A DNA stretch of 64,000 nt from an uncultured Metabacillus sp. (GCF_947503125.1 NZ_CANNCR010000004.1:124001-188000), one strand, 5' to 3'. Counted from the stretch's first letter, positions 1-10,459 are shown. Notes: generated by a model not told the origin, from the letters alone. Made by a program: numbers and translations.

Positions 1-1838
1 GTTACACCTGAGTAGCGGCCATCACTAATCAGAGTAGCTAAACGCTTCAGCTTTCGATTGGCGTTTATATGCTGCATCGGAGTAAACATTTCCGGCATAC
101 CAAATGCTACAGGACCCTGCCCGGATATTATGATTGAGATTTTTAAGCTTCCTTCCTTCACCATGACATCAAATAGCTCTTCATAGCCTAATTGTTTGTA
201 AGATTCATATAATTCAGGTGTGTTATGAAGAAGCATCGCTAGTAAATTTTCGAAGGAAAAGCTGCGGTTATCTCTTAGCTCATCTAATAGCTTGCTATTT
301 AATAAACCTTTATTTGCCTCATCTTCATTTTCATAGTAAAGTACAAATGCACACTTTTTATCAAACATATTAAGCTGATGTGTTGTCATGCCGCTAATCT
401 TTACAACAGCGCTTTCAAAGAAGTTTCCTTTAAGAACATCAACACCGCTGAATGCTCGTCTAGGAGTTGATAAAATGATTGGATTTTCTTTTACATTACC
501 AGCAGATAATGCGCCTGTTTTAGTTGATAAGCGATCAAGCCAGGTTGTACCAGTAACAGTAGGTGCTTCAACATCCATTGGGACACCATTTTCAAGCAAT
601 TCATGGAAAAGTGTCTCCATGCCGCGGCTAGATCCTGAGCAGCATTGGGTAGCCAAAGCAAAAATATCCCGGCCTTCTGTTAAACTATAATTAAATAAAT
701 CTGGTATTGGAACCTCGTGGTGGATCTCATCCAAATCCCATAGGCTGAATTTGTAACCTCCATATAACATAGCTGCCACAATATGCATCATAAGGTTGGT
801 TGAACCTCCTGAAGCACTATGGATACGGATGGCATTTTTAATATTTGCCGCCATAATATTTGAAACGCCGTAAACAGGATCATTTATCATTGTTGCTAAA
901 CAATCCAGCGATTGATTAACTTGTTCTTGTGTAGGAGGTGCTGTAAGCAGTTCTAATGCCGGATGGACAAGTCCCATGCCTGCAACGAGGTGGCGTGAGC
1001 TATTGCCAGTTCCATTAAATGCACAAACACCGCCTTGGCCATCACATGTATGTACCGCAAGCTGTCTTTCATATTCATCATGTTCGGTTTGAGTAATAAA
1101 CCCATGCTCCTTTGCCCGCTGCAGGACACCTTGAAACGCTGTATTTGAGGAGCATTGCAGGATATATGCCATCGTATCACGGAGGTCGAAGGCAATATCC
1201 TCCGCTCCTTGTGCTTCTGCACGTTTTGCCACTTCCTCAAGTTCAGCAAACAATTCTTCCGGAATAGTCCCTCCTTGGAGGACATGTGCCGGAGCAAAGC
1301 TGGCAAAAAATGGCGCCTCACCGCGATCTTGTCTGACACGATCTAAATGAGCAAGCGCACTGACCACTCCCAATGGCTGTTTATCACAGCCTTGAATCAC
1401 AAATGCACCATGGTAACTATGTGCTTCTAGCTGATTAACGACCATTTGTGCAACAGCATTCCGGCTTTGCAAAGAATAACTCATCCCTTGATTACTTTGG
1501 GCAGTTCCATCACACATAACAGGAGTTGAAAAATAAAAAGGCACACCGCCATTTTGCCAAATGCGGATCGCTGCTCTTGCAGAGGTTTGAAAATCCATAA
1601 TATGTGCAGGATGGTCAGAAGATCCGCCAATGATAGCGATTCTAGGTGCATTTTCATGTAAGCGATTATACACCTCTTCCAAAGTCCAATCAGGCTTTCC
1701 GCCCTCATATGCAGATCCAAGTATTTGTTTTGAACGATCAAGTAAACCAGCAACACAAATCGGCTCATTTGCTTTTCCTTGAACATTGTCGCGGTAAGGG
1801 TTAATTGAGTTGTTGATATATGGGTACTTGATGGACAT
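1..1838 (-). CDS. IlvD/Edd-family sugar-acid dehydratase, C-terminus beyond window edge
   Basis: The reading frame is open from an ATG at 1838 to the left edge, giving about 612 residues, so the gene is partial at its 3' end. A good Shine-Dalgarno (AAGGAGG, about 1850-1857) precedes the start. Family landmarks in order are a Cys-Asp-Gly motif near residue 115, a Gly-Cys-Asp-Lys motif near 150, a Gly-Gly-Val-Cys motif near 270, a HSASGGSTN motif near 330 and SDGRYSG at the edge. Together these supply the cysteines of an Fe-S cluster dehydratase. The family removes water from aldonic acids or dihydroxy-acids (L-arabinonate, D-xylonate, gluconate, dihydroxyisovalerate). Next to arabinofuranosidase and arabinose uptake genes, an aldonate such as arabinonate or xylonate is the likelier substrate, but that is inference. 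It is probably co-transcribed with the gene at 1945-2892. Confidence 0.85.
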   Translation of the reverse strand, partial: MSIKYPYINNSINPYRDNVQGKANEPICVAGLLDRSKQILGSAYEGGKPDWTLEEVYNRLHENAPRIAIIGGSSDHPAHIMDFQTSARAAIRIWQNGGVPFYFSTPVMCDGTAQSNQGMSYSLQSRNAVAQMVVNQLEAHSYHGAFVIQGCDKQPLGVVSALAHLDRVRQDRGEAPFFASFAPAHVLQGGTIPEELFAELEEVAKRAEAQGAEDIAFDLRDTMAYILQCSSNTAFQGVLQRAKEHGFITQTEHDEYERQLAVHTCDGQGGVCAFNGTGNSSRHLVAGMGLVHPALELLTAPPTQEQVNQSLDCLATMINDPVYGVSNIMAANIKNAIRIHSASGGSTNLMMHIVAAMLYGGYKFSLWDLDEIHHEVPIPDLFNYSLTEGRDIFALATQCCSGSSRGMETLFHELLENGVPMDVEAPTVTGTTWLDRLSTKTGALSAGNVKENPIILSTPRRAFSGVDVLKGNFFESAVVKISGMTTHQLNMFDKKCAFVLYYENEDEANKGLLNSKLLDELRDNRSFSFENLLAMLLHNTPELYESYKQLGYEELFDVMVKEGSLKISIIISGQGPVAFGMPEMFTPMQHINANRKLKRLATLISDGRYSGV

Positions 1839-1895
1839 TATTAATATTTCCTCCTTTTGTATAGGGGGGAATGTCAACCATTTCTCCTCTCCCTT

Positions 1896-1932
1896 TATAA
1901 GTAAACCTCTCTAGCAGTATTCTCTACTTATA
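1896..1932. other. Stem-loop between the dehydratase and the U32-like gene
   Basis: Inverted repeat TATAAGTA (1896-1903) and TACTTATA (1925-1932) with a 21-nt loop lies in the short intercistronic gap. It has no T-run, so an mRNA processing or stability element is more likely than a terminator. Confidence 0.35.
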
Positions 1933-1944
1933 GGACTGTTCCTA

Positions 1945-2892
1945 CTAAAATGTAGCTTTTTCACTAACTGCCGGAATACCTAATCCTTTTGCACCAGGCT
2001 TAGACATAATGGCATCTGGATAATAGCGTTCAATCATTTTCATGCCAAGCTGTGCCCTGCGAACTCTTTCTTTACATAGTGCTATATTTGTTGCATCGAG
2101 ATGGGTGCCGGAAGGGTAAACATCTGGATGATTACGTAGTCCGAATTTAATGTAGACAGGTGCTAATACGCGAATAAACTCCGGAATTTCATAATGCCGA
2201 ATAAATCCCCCGAAATTATCCGGTACTTCAACATATAGATCAATTGGGATGTCAATTGCCTGTCTAATCGCTGCCAGCTTCGGTAATGTTAGAGCAGTTG
2301 GAACATTATATGTATCCGCTCCTATATCCTGCATTAATTTAATGGACACAGGATTTGCCGCCATCATTTGAACTGACACCTTTACGACAAAATTCTGAGG
2401 AAGAATGCCTTGTTTTTTCATTTCCTTTGTTAATAACAACAAGCCCTCATCCGCAACTAAAGCACCTCTTAAACCAAGCTCTGCGCCTCTTTTTAAATCC
2501 TCTATCGCATAAACAAGCTGATCTGCCCCTTCATGACGAAGTGCGATTACCTTTCCAGCACTTGTCAACGGCTGTGCACCTATATCCCAAGTGCCTCTTG
2601 GTCCGACAAAAAGACTTAGTTCCATTTGTTTTTGAGCACTCATTAAGCACATTTGCTTAATCTCTTCGTCGGTTAACAACATAATGCCGCTTCCTTGCGA
2701 AACACGGTGAACAGTCAGGTTTAATTTCTCGATTTCATCAAGAGTCGCCTCTAAAGCTTTTGGTCCTTCAACACTTGGAATCTCAACACGGTATTGCGCC
2801 CCATCAGGAAAGCGTTTAGTTGAGGTTGGAAGATCATATAAATCTCCTGGTGCATAGCCTAATGATGCCAGAAAATCTCTTGAATCCTTCAT
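1945..2892 (-). CDS. TIM-barrel-like protein, possibly U32-peptidase-related, unknown function
   Basis: This is a 315-residue soluble protein with no signal peptide or membrane segment. The start is taken as ATG 2892, because AAGGAG lies 8 nt upstream; an in-frame GTG at 2901 would overlap that site. The sequence alternates strand- and helix-like blocks (for example VVKVSVQMMAANPVSIKLMQDIGADTYNVP is a typical barrel stretch; shown here only to mark residues about 170-200), and resembles proteins often annotated as U32 peptidases. No catalytic residues can be named. It sits upstream of the IlvD/Edd dehydratase and downstream of a terminator and a cre box, so the two genes probably form a separately promoted sugar-acid operon. 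A lyase or aldolase acting after the dehydratase is possible but unsupported by motifs. Confidence 0.7.
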   Translation of the reverse strand: MKDSRDFLASLGYAPGDLYDLPTSTKRFPDGAQYRVEIPSVEGPKALEATLDEIEKLNLTVHRVSQGSGIMLLTDEEIKQMCLMSAQKQMELSLFVGPRGTWDIGAQPLTSAGKVIALRHEGADQLVYAIEDLKRGAELGLRGALVADEGLLLLTKEMKKQGILPQNFVVKVSVQMMAANPVSIKLMQDIGADTYNVPTALTLPKLAAIRQAIDIPIDLYVEVPDNFGGFIRHYEIPEFIRVLAPVYIKFGLRNHPDVYPSGTHLDATNIALCKERVRRAQLGMKMIERYYPDAIMSKPGAKGLGIPAVSEKATF

Positions 2893-2942
2893 TATCGTCA
2901 CTCCTTGAACTTAAAATTTTTGAAAAGTAATTCGACATTAAG

Positions 2943-2956
2943 AGAAATCGCTTACA
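2943..2956. promoter_or_regulatory. cre-like site upstream of the U32-like/dehydratase operon
   Basis: AGAAATCGCTTACA matches 13 of 14 positions of the cre consensus TGWNANCGNTNWCA (first T missing). It lies 51 bp upstream of the start at 2892, in the promoter region, suggesting CcpA repression. Confidence 0.55.
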
Positions 2957-3033
2957 AACAGCTCTCAAGAAAAGAATCCGATAAAGAACATTCAGCCTCT
3001 TTTATACAAGATCAGGTAATTGAATTATATAAG

Positions 3034-3066
3034 AAATAAGACCTCTCCATTAGAGAAGCCTTATTT
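3034..3066 (-). terminator. Terminator downstream of abfA
   Basis: The arms AAATAAG and CTTATTT, with inner CTCTC/GAGA pairing, form a hairpin 17 bp after the abfA stop. On the minus strand it is followed by a T-rich tract. It separates abfA from the next operon. Confidence 0.6.
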
Positions 3067-3082
3067 CCAACACCTTTACTAA

Positions 3083-4639
<1,557 letters not shown>

Positions 4640-4648
4640 CTAGAAAGA

Positions 4649-4689
4649 AAAGGGTCAAAGCTATTTTAAGCAAATGTGCCTGACCCTTT
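4649..4689 (-). terminator. Stem-loop after the binding-protein gene
   Basis: Perfect 9-bp arms AAAGGGTCA (4649-4657) and TGACCCTTT (4681-4689) lie between the binding-protein gene and abfA. On the minus strand the hairpin ends in TTTTCTTTC. It may act as a leaky terminator that makes the binding protein more abundant than AbfA. Confidence 0.6.
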
Positions 4690-4697
4690 GCACTCTC

Positions 4698-6044
4698 TTA
4701 TTGACCTATATTCGCTTCTACTGTTTCTTGCGCTTGTTTTAAAGCTTCTTCAGCAGATTGTGATTTCTGTCTAAGAACATTGTTAAAAGTGTTTGTATTT
4801 AATTCAGTGATAACATCAGGATAATGTTCAGTCACATTGATATTTGGAATTTCATCTTTAATTTCTAGTAATGTATCAAAGATATCATTACCAAAATATT
4901 GATAAAACTTGTTATCTTCACGAACAGCAGGGTCTTCCCAAACATCCCAGCGTGGCGGATCAAAACCTAAAACCTTCCATAACTGAATATTAGCTTCCTT
5001 CGAAAGCTTGGCAAATGCTAAGAACTCTTTTGCAAGCTCAGCATGTTCTGTTTGGTTCGTAACGACTGTACCTGTTCCCCCCATACCAACTGAACGATCT
5101 CCACCTTCTTCCCAAGCTGGCATCGGACGGATCACCATTTTACCCTTTAGGTCTGGCATGTAGTCTGTGAAACGGCCCATATACCATAAAGGCATAGAAA
5201 TGGAAGCAGCTTTTCCTTCATTCATGTATGCATAAAATTCCTCAGCATGCACTTCTCCGCCTGGAGTAAGTTCAGCAATCTTATGCTTGTCAACCATATC
5301 ACTTAAAAATTGCAGTGTTTTGATATTCGTTTCATTATCAAGCGTAATATTTCCCTCTTCATCAATAAAATCTGAGCCTTGCTGCGCAATCATCGACTGA
5401 AAATTAATCATATCTCCTGTCTGTACAGTCGTCATTACAGCATCCGTGTTTTCAACTACTTTTTTACCTGCTTCAACATAGTCATCCCAAGTCTTAATGG
5501 TTTCAATATCAACGCCTGCAGCATCCATTATTTCTTTATTGTAGAACATGACAGTTGCTCCAACATGTGTTGGCATCCCATAGTAGTTCCCGTCTTTAGC
5601 ATAAAGGTTAAGCCGTGATTCAATAAAATTAGCCTTTTCAGGTTCTACGTATTCATTCATTGGCAATAATTGTGGTTCACCTTGTAAGTAGTTTGGGAAA
5701 CGGCCAACTTCGATATCGGCAAGATCAGGTGCACCTTCACCAGATTGTAATGCTAATAATAAGTTATTGTGCATTTGGTCATAAGGAAAGGTTTCAGCAA
5801 CCAGTTTGATTGGTCGATCAGGATTTTCTTCATTCCAACGATTTGCTGCATCTTTAAAGAATTCCATGTGCAATTCAACAAAAGTCCAAAATTTTAATTC
5901 AGTGGCATTCTCGATGTCTCCGCCTGTTACTTCAGACTCAGTCGCTTCACCACCGGCTGATTCTCCACCGCCACCGCCCGAGCATGCCATTAGCAGGGCT
6001 GTCATTAAACTTAAAAGTAAAGCTAACAAACTTTTCTTTTTCAT
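4698..6044 (-). CDS. araN: Arabino-oligosaccharide ABC transporter, binding lipoprotein (AraN-like)
   Basis: A 448-residue family-1 extracellular solute-binding protein. It starts with a lysine-rich signal sequence and a lipobox (LLMAC, Cys near residue 21) followed by a Gly/Ser/Glu-rich linker. It is therefore expected to be lipid-anchored outside the membrane. The mature part has the usual binding-protein pattern (LKFWTF near residue 50; APDLADIEVGRFPNYL near residue 115). A GGGGG ribosome-binding site precedes ATG 6044. Context (AraQ- and AraP-like permeases upstream, AbfA downstream, AraR nearby) supports arabinose oligomer uptake as for B. subtilis AraN. A cre-like sequence lies about 100 bp upstream, so it may have its own promoter. 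Confidence 0.85.
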   Translation of the reverse strand: MKKKSLLALLLSLMTALLMACSGGGGGESAGGEATESEVTGGDIENATELKFWTFVELHMEFFKDAANRWNEENPDRPIKLVAETFPYDQMHNNLLLALQSGEGAPDLADIEVGRFPNYLQGEPQLLPMNEYVEPEKANFIESRLNLYAKDGNYYGMPTHVGATVMFYNKEIMDAAGVDIETIKTWDDYVEAGKKVVENTDAVMTTVQTGDMINFQSMIAQQGSDFIDEEGNITLDNETNIKTLQFLSDMVDKHKIAELTPGGEVHAEEFYAYMNEGKAASISMPLWYMGRFTDYMPDLKGKMVIRPMPAWEEGGDRSVGMGGTGTVVTNQTEHAELAKEFLAFAKLSKEANIQLWKVLGFDPPRWDVWEDPAVREDNKFYQYFGNDIFDTLLEIKDEIPNINVTEHYPDVITELNTNTFNNVLRQKSQSAEEALKQAQETVEANIGQ

Positions 6045-6144
6045 GTTTTTTCCCCCTAATTTATTTTTAAAATTGCAGTGTTCATAACTTATTTAATACA
6101 GCAAATACTTCACCTCCCTTAAGGAGACTGGAATTGAAGGCTAA

Positions 6145-6158
6145 GTTTAACGCTTACA
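6145..6158. promoter_or_regulatory. Weak cre-like site upstream of the AraN-like gene
   Basis: GTTTAACGCTTACA matches 12 of 14 cre positions, with the right half perfect. A second palindromic patch, TTAAACGTTTAA (6169-6180), lies beside it. Both fall in the 140-bp gap before the binding-protein gene. Confidence 0.35.
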
Positions 6159-6184
6159 TTTTTACTACTTAAACGTTTAAATCA

Positions 6185-6850
6185 TTAATTTATTTCAGCA
6201 GATAAATGCGTTGTTCTCTCTGTTTTAGCAGTTACTTGTTGTCTCTGGTCAAGCTGGTTAAAGATTTGTAATGGCAGCCACATGCAGCAAATTCCAATTG
6301 CACTAACTGTAAAAAAAGGGATTACACCTGGATAACTAAGCGAACCATATACAAGACATAAAACTATTGCACCAGATACGATCGTATATTGAAGCTTAGA
6401 TAGTCCAATAATGAGTGCATTTTTAAAATGTTGGAGGCAGGTAGCCTTATAGTGTACAAGTAATGGAAAGGACCAGATTACGAGTATCGTATAGAAAAAA
6501 ATAATAAAGTAAAACGCAAATGGCACAATAAAGATCATTTCACTATTATTACTAACAATCACTCGATAGTTGAAATAAAGAATGATTCCCATTACTGATA
6601 AGGTCCAGCCCATCAAATTTGCAGCCTTAAATTCATGAAGGTAAATGTCTTTAAACGTAGTCCAAATTTTTACTTTATCACCCATTAGCCACTTTCTTGC
6701 AATACCTAGCACAGCAGCCGTAGCAGGGAAAATTCCGGCTACAAATAAGCCAAGGATAGAAAATATAAACCAAAGTATATTCAACATGACAAGGCGTATC
6801 ACCCAATGGAGCATGTTATCTAGTTTTGTGACAAGCTGGTTTCCATTCAT
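6185..6850 (-). CDS. YesL-like DUF624 membrane protein
   Basis: About 221 residues with some five hydrophobic segments (near residues 20-45, 75-95, 100-130, 145-165 and 175-195). DUF624/YesL proteins are commonly encoded beside carbohydrate ABC importers in Bacilli; their molecular role is not established. ATG 6850 is preferred over the in-frame GTG at 6862, because AGAGGTG is properly spaced only for the ATG. It lies between the AraQ-like permease and the binding protein, 33 bp after the permease stop, and is probably co-transcribed. It may be an accessory or assembly factor for the transporter, which is inference. Confidence 0.8.
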   Translation of the reverse strand: MNGNQLVTKLDNMLHWVIRLVMLNILWFIFSILGLFVAGIFPATAAVLGIARKWLMGDKVKIWTTFKDIYLHEFKAANLMGWTLSVMGIILYFNYRVIVSNNSEMIFIVPFAFYFIIFFYTILVIWSFPLLVHYKATCLQHFKNALIIGLSKLQYTIVSGAIVLCLVYGSLSYPGVIPFFTVSAIGICCMWLPLQIFNQLDQRQQVTAKTERTTHLSAEIN

Positions 6851-6883
6851 ATGACTTACCACCTCTTTTTACGCTGAATGAAA

Positions 6884-7723
6884 TTATCCTTTTACTCCAC
6901 CAACTGTAAGACCAGCAACAAAGTAACGCTGGAAGAAGATAAATAGAATGATAATTGGGACAATTGTCATGACTGACCCTGCGATCAAAATATCGTAGTT
7001 ATTCCCATAAGGAGTTAATAAAGTTGCTAGTCCAATTGGTAATGTAAACATATCATTCGATCTCAAAACAATTAATGGCCATAAAAAGTTATTCCAGCTT
7101 CCTAAACCTTGAAGAATAGCCATCGCTGCCATTGATGGCGCCATAAGCGGCAACATAATTTTAAAGAAAATACCATATTCATTTGCACCATCTATTCTAG
7201 CAGCATCCATCAATTCTTTCGGTAGACCAAGAGCATATTGTCTAAAGAAGAATACGGCTACTGGCGCAACTACTGCAGGAAGAATAACAGCTGTATAAGT
7301 ATTGATTAAGTTTAAATTAATCATTAATTGAAATAGTGGAAGCATGAGTATTTCAAATGGAACCATTAAAATAAATAGAACGAATCCAAAAATAAGATTT
7401 TTCCCTTTAAAATCGTAGAGTGCCAATGCATACCCTACCATTGAGGAGAAGAATAATGATAAAACAATCGTGATGACAGAAATCACCAAACTATTCGTAA
7501 ACCAACTCCAATAATTTCCCCCTTGAGTAAAAATATACAAATAGTTATCAAGACTCATCGTACTTGGATCAAAGACTAAGCTAATCCCGTTCCTCATTAA
7601 TTCCGATGAGGGTCTAAAGGATGAAATTAATAGATTTAAAATAGGGAATAGAGCAATAAAGGAAATAATAACAAATCCGATGTTTGTAGCCCAAATTAAG
7701 ACTTTAGAATTGTTCTTTTTCAT
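6884..7723 (-). CDS. araQ: Arabino-oligosaccharide ABC transporter permease (AraQ-like)
   Basis: A 279-residue inner-membrane permease of the MalG class with six membrane segments. The EAA loop that docks the ATPase is visible near residues 168-190 (MDAARIDGANEYGIFFKIML). The C-terminus ends in GLTVGGVKG, typical of AraQ-like proteins. Start ATG 7723 has AAGGAGG at good distance. It begins on the base next to the preceding permease stop, which indicates translational coupling. No ATP-binding subunit is encoded nearby; in B. subtilis the AraPQ system uses the shared ATPase MsmX, and the same is likely here. Confidence 0.92.
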   Translation of the reverse strand: MKKNNSKVLIWATNIGFVIISFIALFPILNLLISSFRPSSELMRNGISLVFDPSTMSLDNYLYIFTQGGNYWSWFTNSLVISVITIVLSLFFSSMVGYALALYDFKGKNLIFGFVLFILMVPFEILMLPLFQLMINLNLINTYTAVILPAVVAPVAVFFFRQYALGLPKELMDAARIDGANEYGIFFKIMLPLMAPSMAAMAILQGLGSWNNFLWPLIVLRSNDMFTLPIGLATLLTPYGNNYDILIAGSVMTIVPIIILFIFFQRYFVAGLTVGGVKG

Positions 7724-8671
7724 TTATTGACCCTCCTTTTTAAATGCTCCAGTAAGAATTAATTGGATAAAGCTAACAACAAAGATGATTAGCATCAAGA
7801 TAACGCCAATTGCTGCACCGAATCCCATATCATTTTGTTGAATACCTTGTTGATATAAGTAACCAACGACACTTAACCCAATATTTCCTGGTGATCCAGC
7901 TTCCCAAAATACAAAACTTTCTTCAAACATTCTAAATCCATGGATCACTGAAATGGTGACGACAAATATCGTTACTGGCTTTAGGAACGGAAGAGTGACA
8001 TGATAGAATTTATTAAACGTTGTTGCTCCATCTATTTCTGCAGCTTCATATAATTCCTTTGGAATATTTTGAAGCCCTGCCAAAAAATAAAGGATATTTA
8101 CCCCCATCCATTTCCAAGAACAAAGTAAAACCATTAAAAACATCGCAGACCATGCTTGGTATCTCCAATCAACAGATTCAAATCCTAAAAAGTTTAGAAT
8201 TTGATTAGCTGCTGCAGTATCCGTTTCACCAAACATTAGTCTAAAAACCATACCAGAAACAATTGTGGACGCTAAAGCTGGTAAAAATAATGAAGCCCGG
8301 AAAATTGTTTTTAATTTTACTAACTTAGAATCTAATAAAACGGCTAAAACAATTGGGAGAATGGTTAAAATTAAGACTGTTAAAATAACATAAGTCGTTG
8401 TATTTGAAAGCGCTTTATAAAAAGTTGGATTGAATACTCTTGAGTAATTGTTTAACCCTATAAATGTAACTTGACCTGGCAGTACTTTTTGGAAGCTCAT
8501 AATAATAGCTTGGATTGACGGAAATAAAGAAAAAATCAAAAATGAAAGAATGAAAGGAGAAACAAAAATATAAGGAACAACTTTTTTTGAATTTAAGAAA
8601 CTAAGTAATTTTTTCTGACTTTTAACCGGTGCTGCAAGTTCTTGGGATTTTATCCTTGATTCAGGTAACAT
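7724..8671 (-). CDS. araP: Arabino-oligosaccharide ABC transporter permease (AraP-like)
   Basis: A 315-residue MalF-class permease with a cytoplasmic N-terminal tail of about 35 residues, six membrane segments and the EAA loop near residue 210 (LYEAAEIDGATTFNKFYHVTLP). It is the first gene of the arabinose transport operon. GGGGAGG precedes ATG 8671. The region upstream holds a promoter with an AraR-like box in its spacer and a perfect cre box, so it should be induced by arabinose and repressed by preferred sugars. It pairs with the AraQ-like permease directly downstream. Confidence 0.92.
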   Translation of the reverse strand: MLPESRIKSQELAAPVKSQKKLLSFLNSKKVVPYIFVSPFILSFLIFSLFPSIQAIIMSFQKVLPGQVTFIGLNNYSRVFNPTFYKALSNTTTYVILTVLILTILPIVLAVLLDSKLVKLKTIFRASLFLPALASTIVSGMVFRLMFGETDTAAANQILNFLGFESVDWRYQAWSAMFLMVLLCSWKWMGVNILYFLAGLQNIPKELYEAAEIDGATTFNKFYHVTLPFLKPVTIFVVTISVIHGFRMFEESFVFWEAGSPGNIGLSVVGYLYQQGIQQNDMGFGAAIGVILMLIIFVVSFIQLILTGAFKKEGQ

Positions 8672-9017
8672 AAAAAACCCTCCCCAGAAAATACTTATAA
8701 CGCTAAATTTTTAAACCTTTGTCTATTAAATATTGTTGATAAAATTAAATAGGAACTATGAAATCATTCGATAAAATTCATTGATGAAAAGAATTTTTGA
8801 AAATTTAAGATTATTGCATTTCCGATCTCAACTTTTCAATGACCATTTTTTAGCTAAGCAGCTTGTTATTTTAAGTCTTATCTTAGTTGCTAGAAATATG
8901 AGGTAATTTGTGGGCGAATATTTTTAGAACTATGTGCTTTTCATTTTGTAACCATCTGTTAAAAAACATGATGATTTAAAGAACATACTTTGAACTTGAT
9001 ACACCTCCTCTGCCTGT
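8672..9017 (-). other. Long untranslated leader of the arabinose transport operon
   Basis: About 345 bp of A/T-rich sequence lies between the cre box and the AraP-like start. No convincing gene or riboswitch was recognised. A GGAGGTG sequence (minus strand, about 9002-9008) has no well-spaced ATG. If the promoter at 9075-9102 is used, this is a leader of roughly 390 nt, unusually long for such an operon. Confidence 0.4.
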
Positions 9018-9031
9018 TGTTAACGCTTACA
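9018..9031. promoter_or_regulatory. Perfect cre box, arabinose transport operon
   Basis: TGTTAACGCTTACA matches all 14 positions of the cre consensus. It lies about 40-50 bp downstream of the predicted transcription start, where CcpA could block elongation. Confidence 0.8.
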
Positions 9032-9074
9032 CAATCGATTAAAAAAATAACTGCGTAAGCTTTCTCTACTTTTC

Positions 9075-9102
9075 CTTATAATTTGTACGAACGTCTTTAA
9101 GT
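9075..9102 (-). promoter_or_regulatory. Predicted promoter of the arabinose transport operon
   Basis: On the minus strand a TATAAG -10 (complement of 9075-9080) lies 16 nt after a weak CTTAAA -35. The AraR-like box at 9081-9096 fills the spacer, a position suited to steric repression. Confidence 0.5.
9081..9096. promoter_or_regulatory. AraR-like operator 1
   Basis: ATTTGTACGAACGTCT carries the ATTTGTACG half of the AraR operator (consensus close to ATTTGTACGTACAAAT). It sits in the spacer of the predicted transport promoter. Confidence 0.6.
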
Positions 9103-9115
9103 TTTTTATCTTATA

Positions 9116-9131
9116 AACTCGTACGCATATA
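9116..9131. promoter_or_regulatory. AraR-like operator 2
   Basis: AACTCGTACGCATATA is a weaker match centred on CGTACG. It lies 35 bp centre-to-centre from operator 1, upstream of the -35, so a DNA loop between two AraR dimers is possible. Confidence 0.45.
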
Positions 9132-9241
9132 TTTCTATTGCCTATTATATGAGAGTATTTTATTAGTTTCAATAGTTTTTTTAATTTTTTTAAAATTCGA
9201 AATCAACTTTACTGAAAAATCAGCCATTAATCCCAAAATCT

Positions 9242-10378
9242 CTATTGGTTCACTAATTTGTTAAGGTCTAATTCTTTTGTTGAATTACGTATAATGAGAT
9301 CTGGCTCAAATACAACAGATTGTACTTTTTCAGCCATTTTTTTGGATTGACCGTTTTTCTCTTTCAATAGGTCTACGATCATATTTGCAGCTTTTTCTCC
9401 CATTTTGAATTTGGGATGACAAATCGTTGTTAATTTTACTTCCGTTAATTTCCCCATAAAAGAATCATCAAAGCCAATTAGAGATAGATCCTCTGGAACA
9501 CGTATGTTTTTCTCTCTTAAAACATCTAACAGACTGATCGCCAACTCGTCGTTATAACAAACAATAGCTGTTGGCTGAACACTTTGCTCTAAGGATAAAA
9601 GCTTAGTAAGTTCTTCAACCGACTTTGTTGTTTTTTCATTTGAATTATACGTGACGATAAAATTCGGATTTATAGGAAGACCATATTTTCGATGTGCTTT
9701 AATAAAGCCTTTCATCCTTTTTACACCTTGAAGATCATCTGTTTTAAAGAATCCGGCTATATTTGTATGTCCCAATTGAATAAGATGCTCGGTTTGGATA
9801 TAACCGCCCTTTTCATCATTCATTGTAATACTTAAAGGCTCCAATTCATCATAATAAGCATTAACCATAACATAAGGAATGTTTAAACGTTCAATATTCA
9901 AATAGTAGTTGATATTTGGGTTGGAGATAGCACTTTTTGTAGGTTCTACGATCACGCCTTCAAAGGGTTCGGTTAAAATTTTTTCTAAGACCCTTTTCTC
10001 CTTTTCATGATCGTTATTTGTACTAAAAAGATTTACATTGTAGCCATGTTTGCTTAAATATGCTTCAGCTCCGCTAATAATGGAAGGGAAAATATAATCT
10101 GAAATAAAAGTTGTAATTATCGCTATATTTCTTTGGTTACCCCCGCTTTTTAACCGGTTATCACTTGATCGATCCGCACAAAATGTGCCTGCTCCCTGCT
10201 CACGATAGAGCCACCCTTTATTCACAAGCTCGCCTATAGCAGCACGAACAGTATGACGACTAACACCGAACTGCTTCATTAATTCGCTTTCTGAGGGTAT
10301 TTTTTGATGAGGCTGAAAAGTTCCATCAAGGATTCTAGATTTAATTTCTTGCTTCACAATATCATGTTTAGTTGCCAT
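9242..10378 (-). CDS. araR: Arabinose repressor AraR
   Basis: A 378-residue chimeric regulator. Residues 1-70 form a GntR-type winged helix (IPSESELMKQFGVSRHTVR, then YREQGAGTF), and residues about 80-365 form a LacI/GalR-type periplasmic-binding-protein effector domain (SDYIFPSIISGAEAYL; VEPTKSA; CYNDELAI; GFDDSF). This combination is diagnostic of AraR, which binds L-arabinose and represses the arabinose and arabinan genes. An AGAGGTG ribosome-binding site precedes ATG 10378. It is oriented in the same direction as the transport operon and has its own upstream region with two AraR-like boxes and a cre-like site, consistent with autoregulation. Confidence 0.95.
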   Translation of the reverse strand: MATKHDIVKQEIKSRILDGTFQPHQKIPSESELMKQFGVSRHTVRAAIGELVNKGWLYREQGAGTFCADRSSDNRLKSGGNQRNIAIITTFISDYIFPSIISGAEAYLSKHGYNVNLFSTNNDHEKEKRVLEKILTEPFEGVIVEPTKSAISNPNINYYLNIERLNIPYVMVNAYYDELEPLSITMNDEKGGYIQTEHLIQLGHTNIAGFFKTDDLQGVKRMKGFIKAHRKYGLPINPNFIVTYNSNEKTTKSVEELTKLLSLEQSVQPTAIVCYNDELAISLLDVLREKNIRVPEDLSLIGFDDSFMGKLTEVKLTTICHPKFKMGEKAANMIVDLLKEKNGQSKKMAEKVQSVVFEPDLIIRNSTKELDLNKLVNQ

Positions 10379-10459
10379 AAAAACACCTCTTATTGTTTAG
10401 TAGCTGTTGGATTTAATTTAAATTAGAAAAAAGATTCAAATTATGATCTTAAATAAATT

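Noticed and set aside
388-690. 100-codon plus-strand frame
   Set aside because: Antisense to the dehydratase, no ribosome-binding site and no protein-like motifs.
953-1786. Two minus-strand frames (953-1339 and 1481-1786)
   Set aside because: They are out-of-frame shadows inside the IlvD/Edd dehydratase, whose own frame is open from 1838 to the window edge with all family motifs.
9002-9008. GGAGGTG in the arabinose leader as a leader-peptide ribosome-binding site
   Set aside because: No ATG, GTG or TTG at proper spacing opens a frame longer than about 25 codons.
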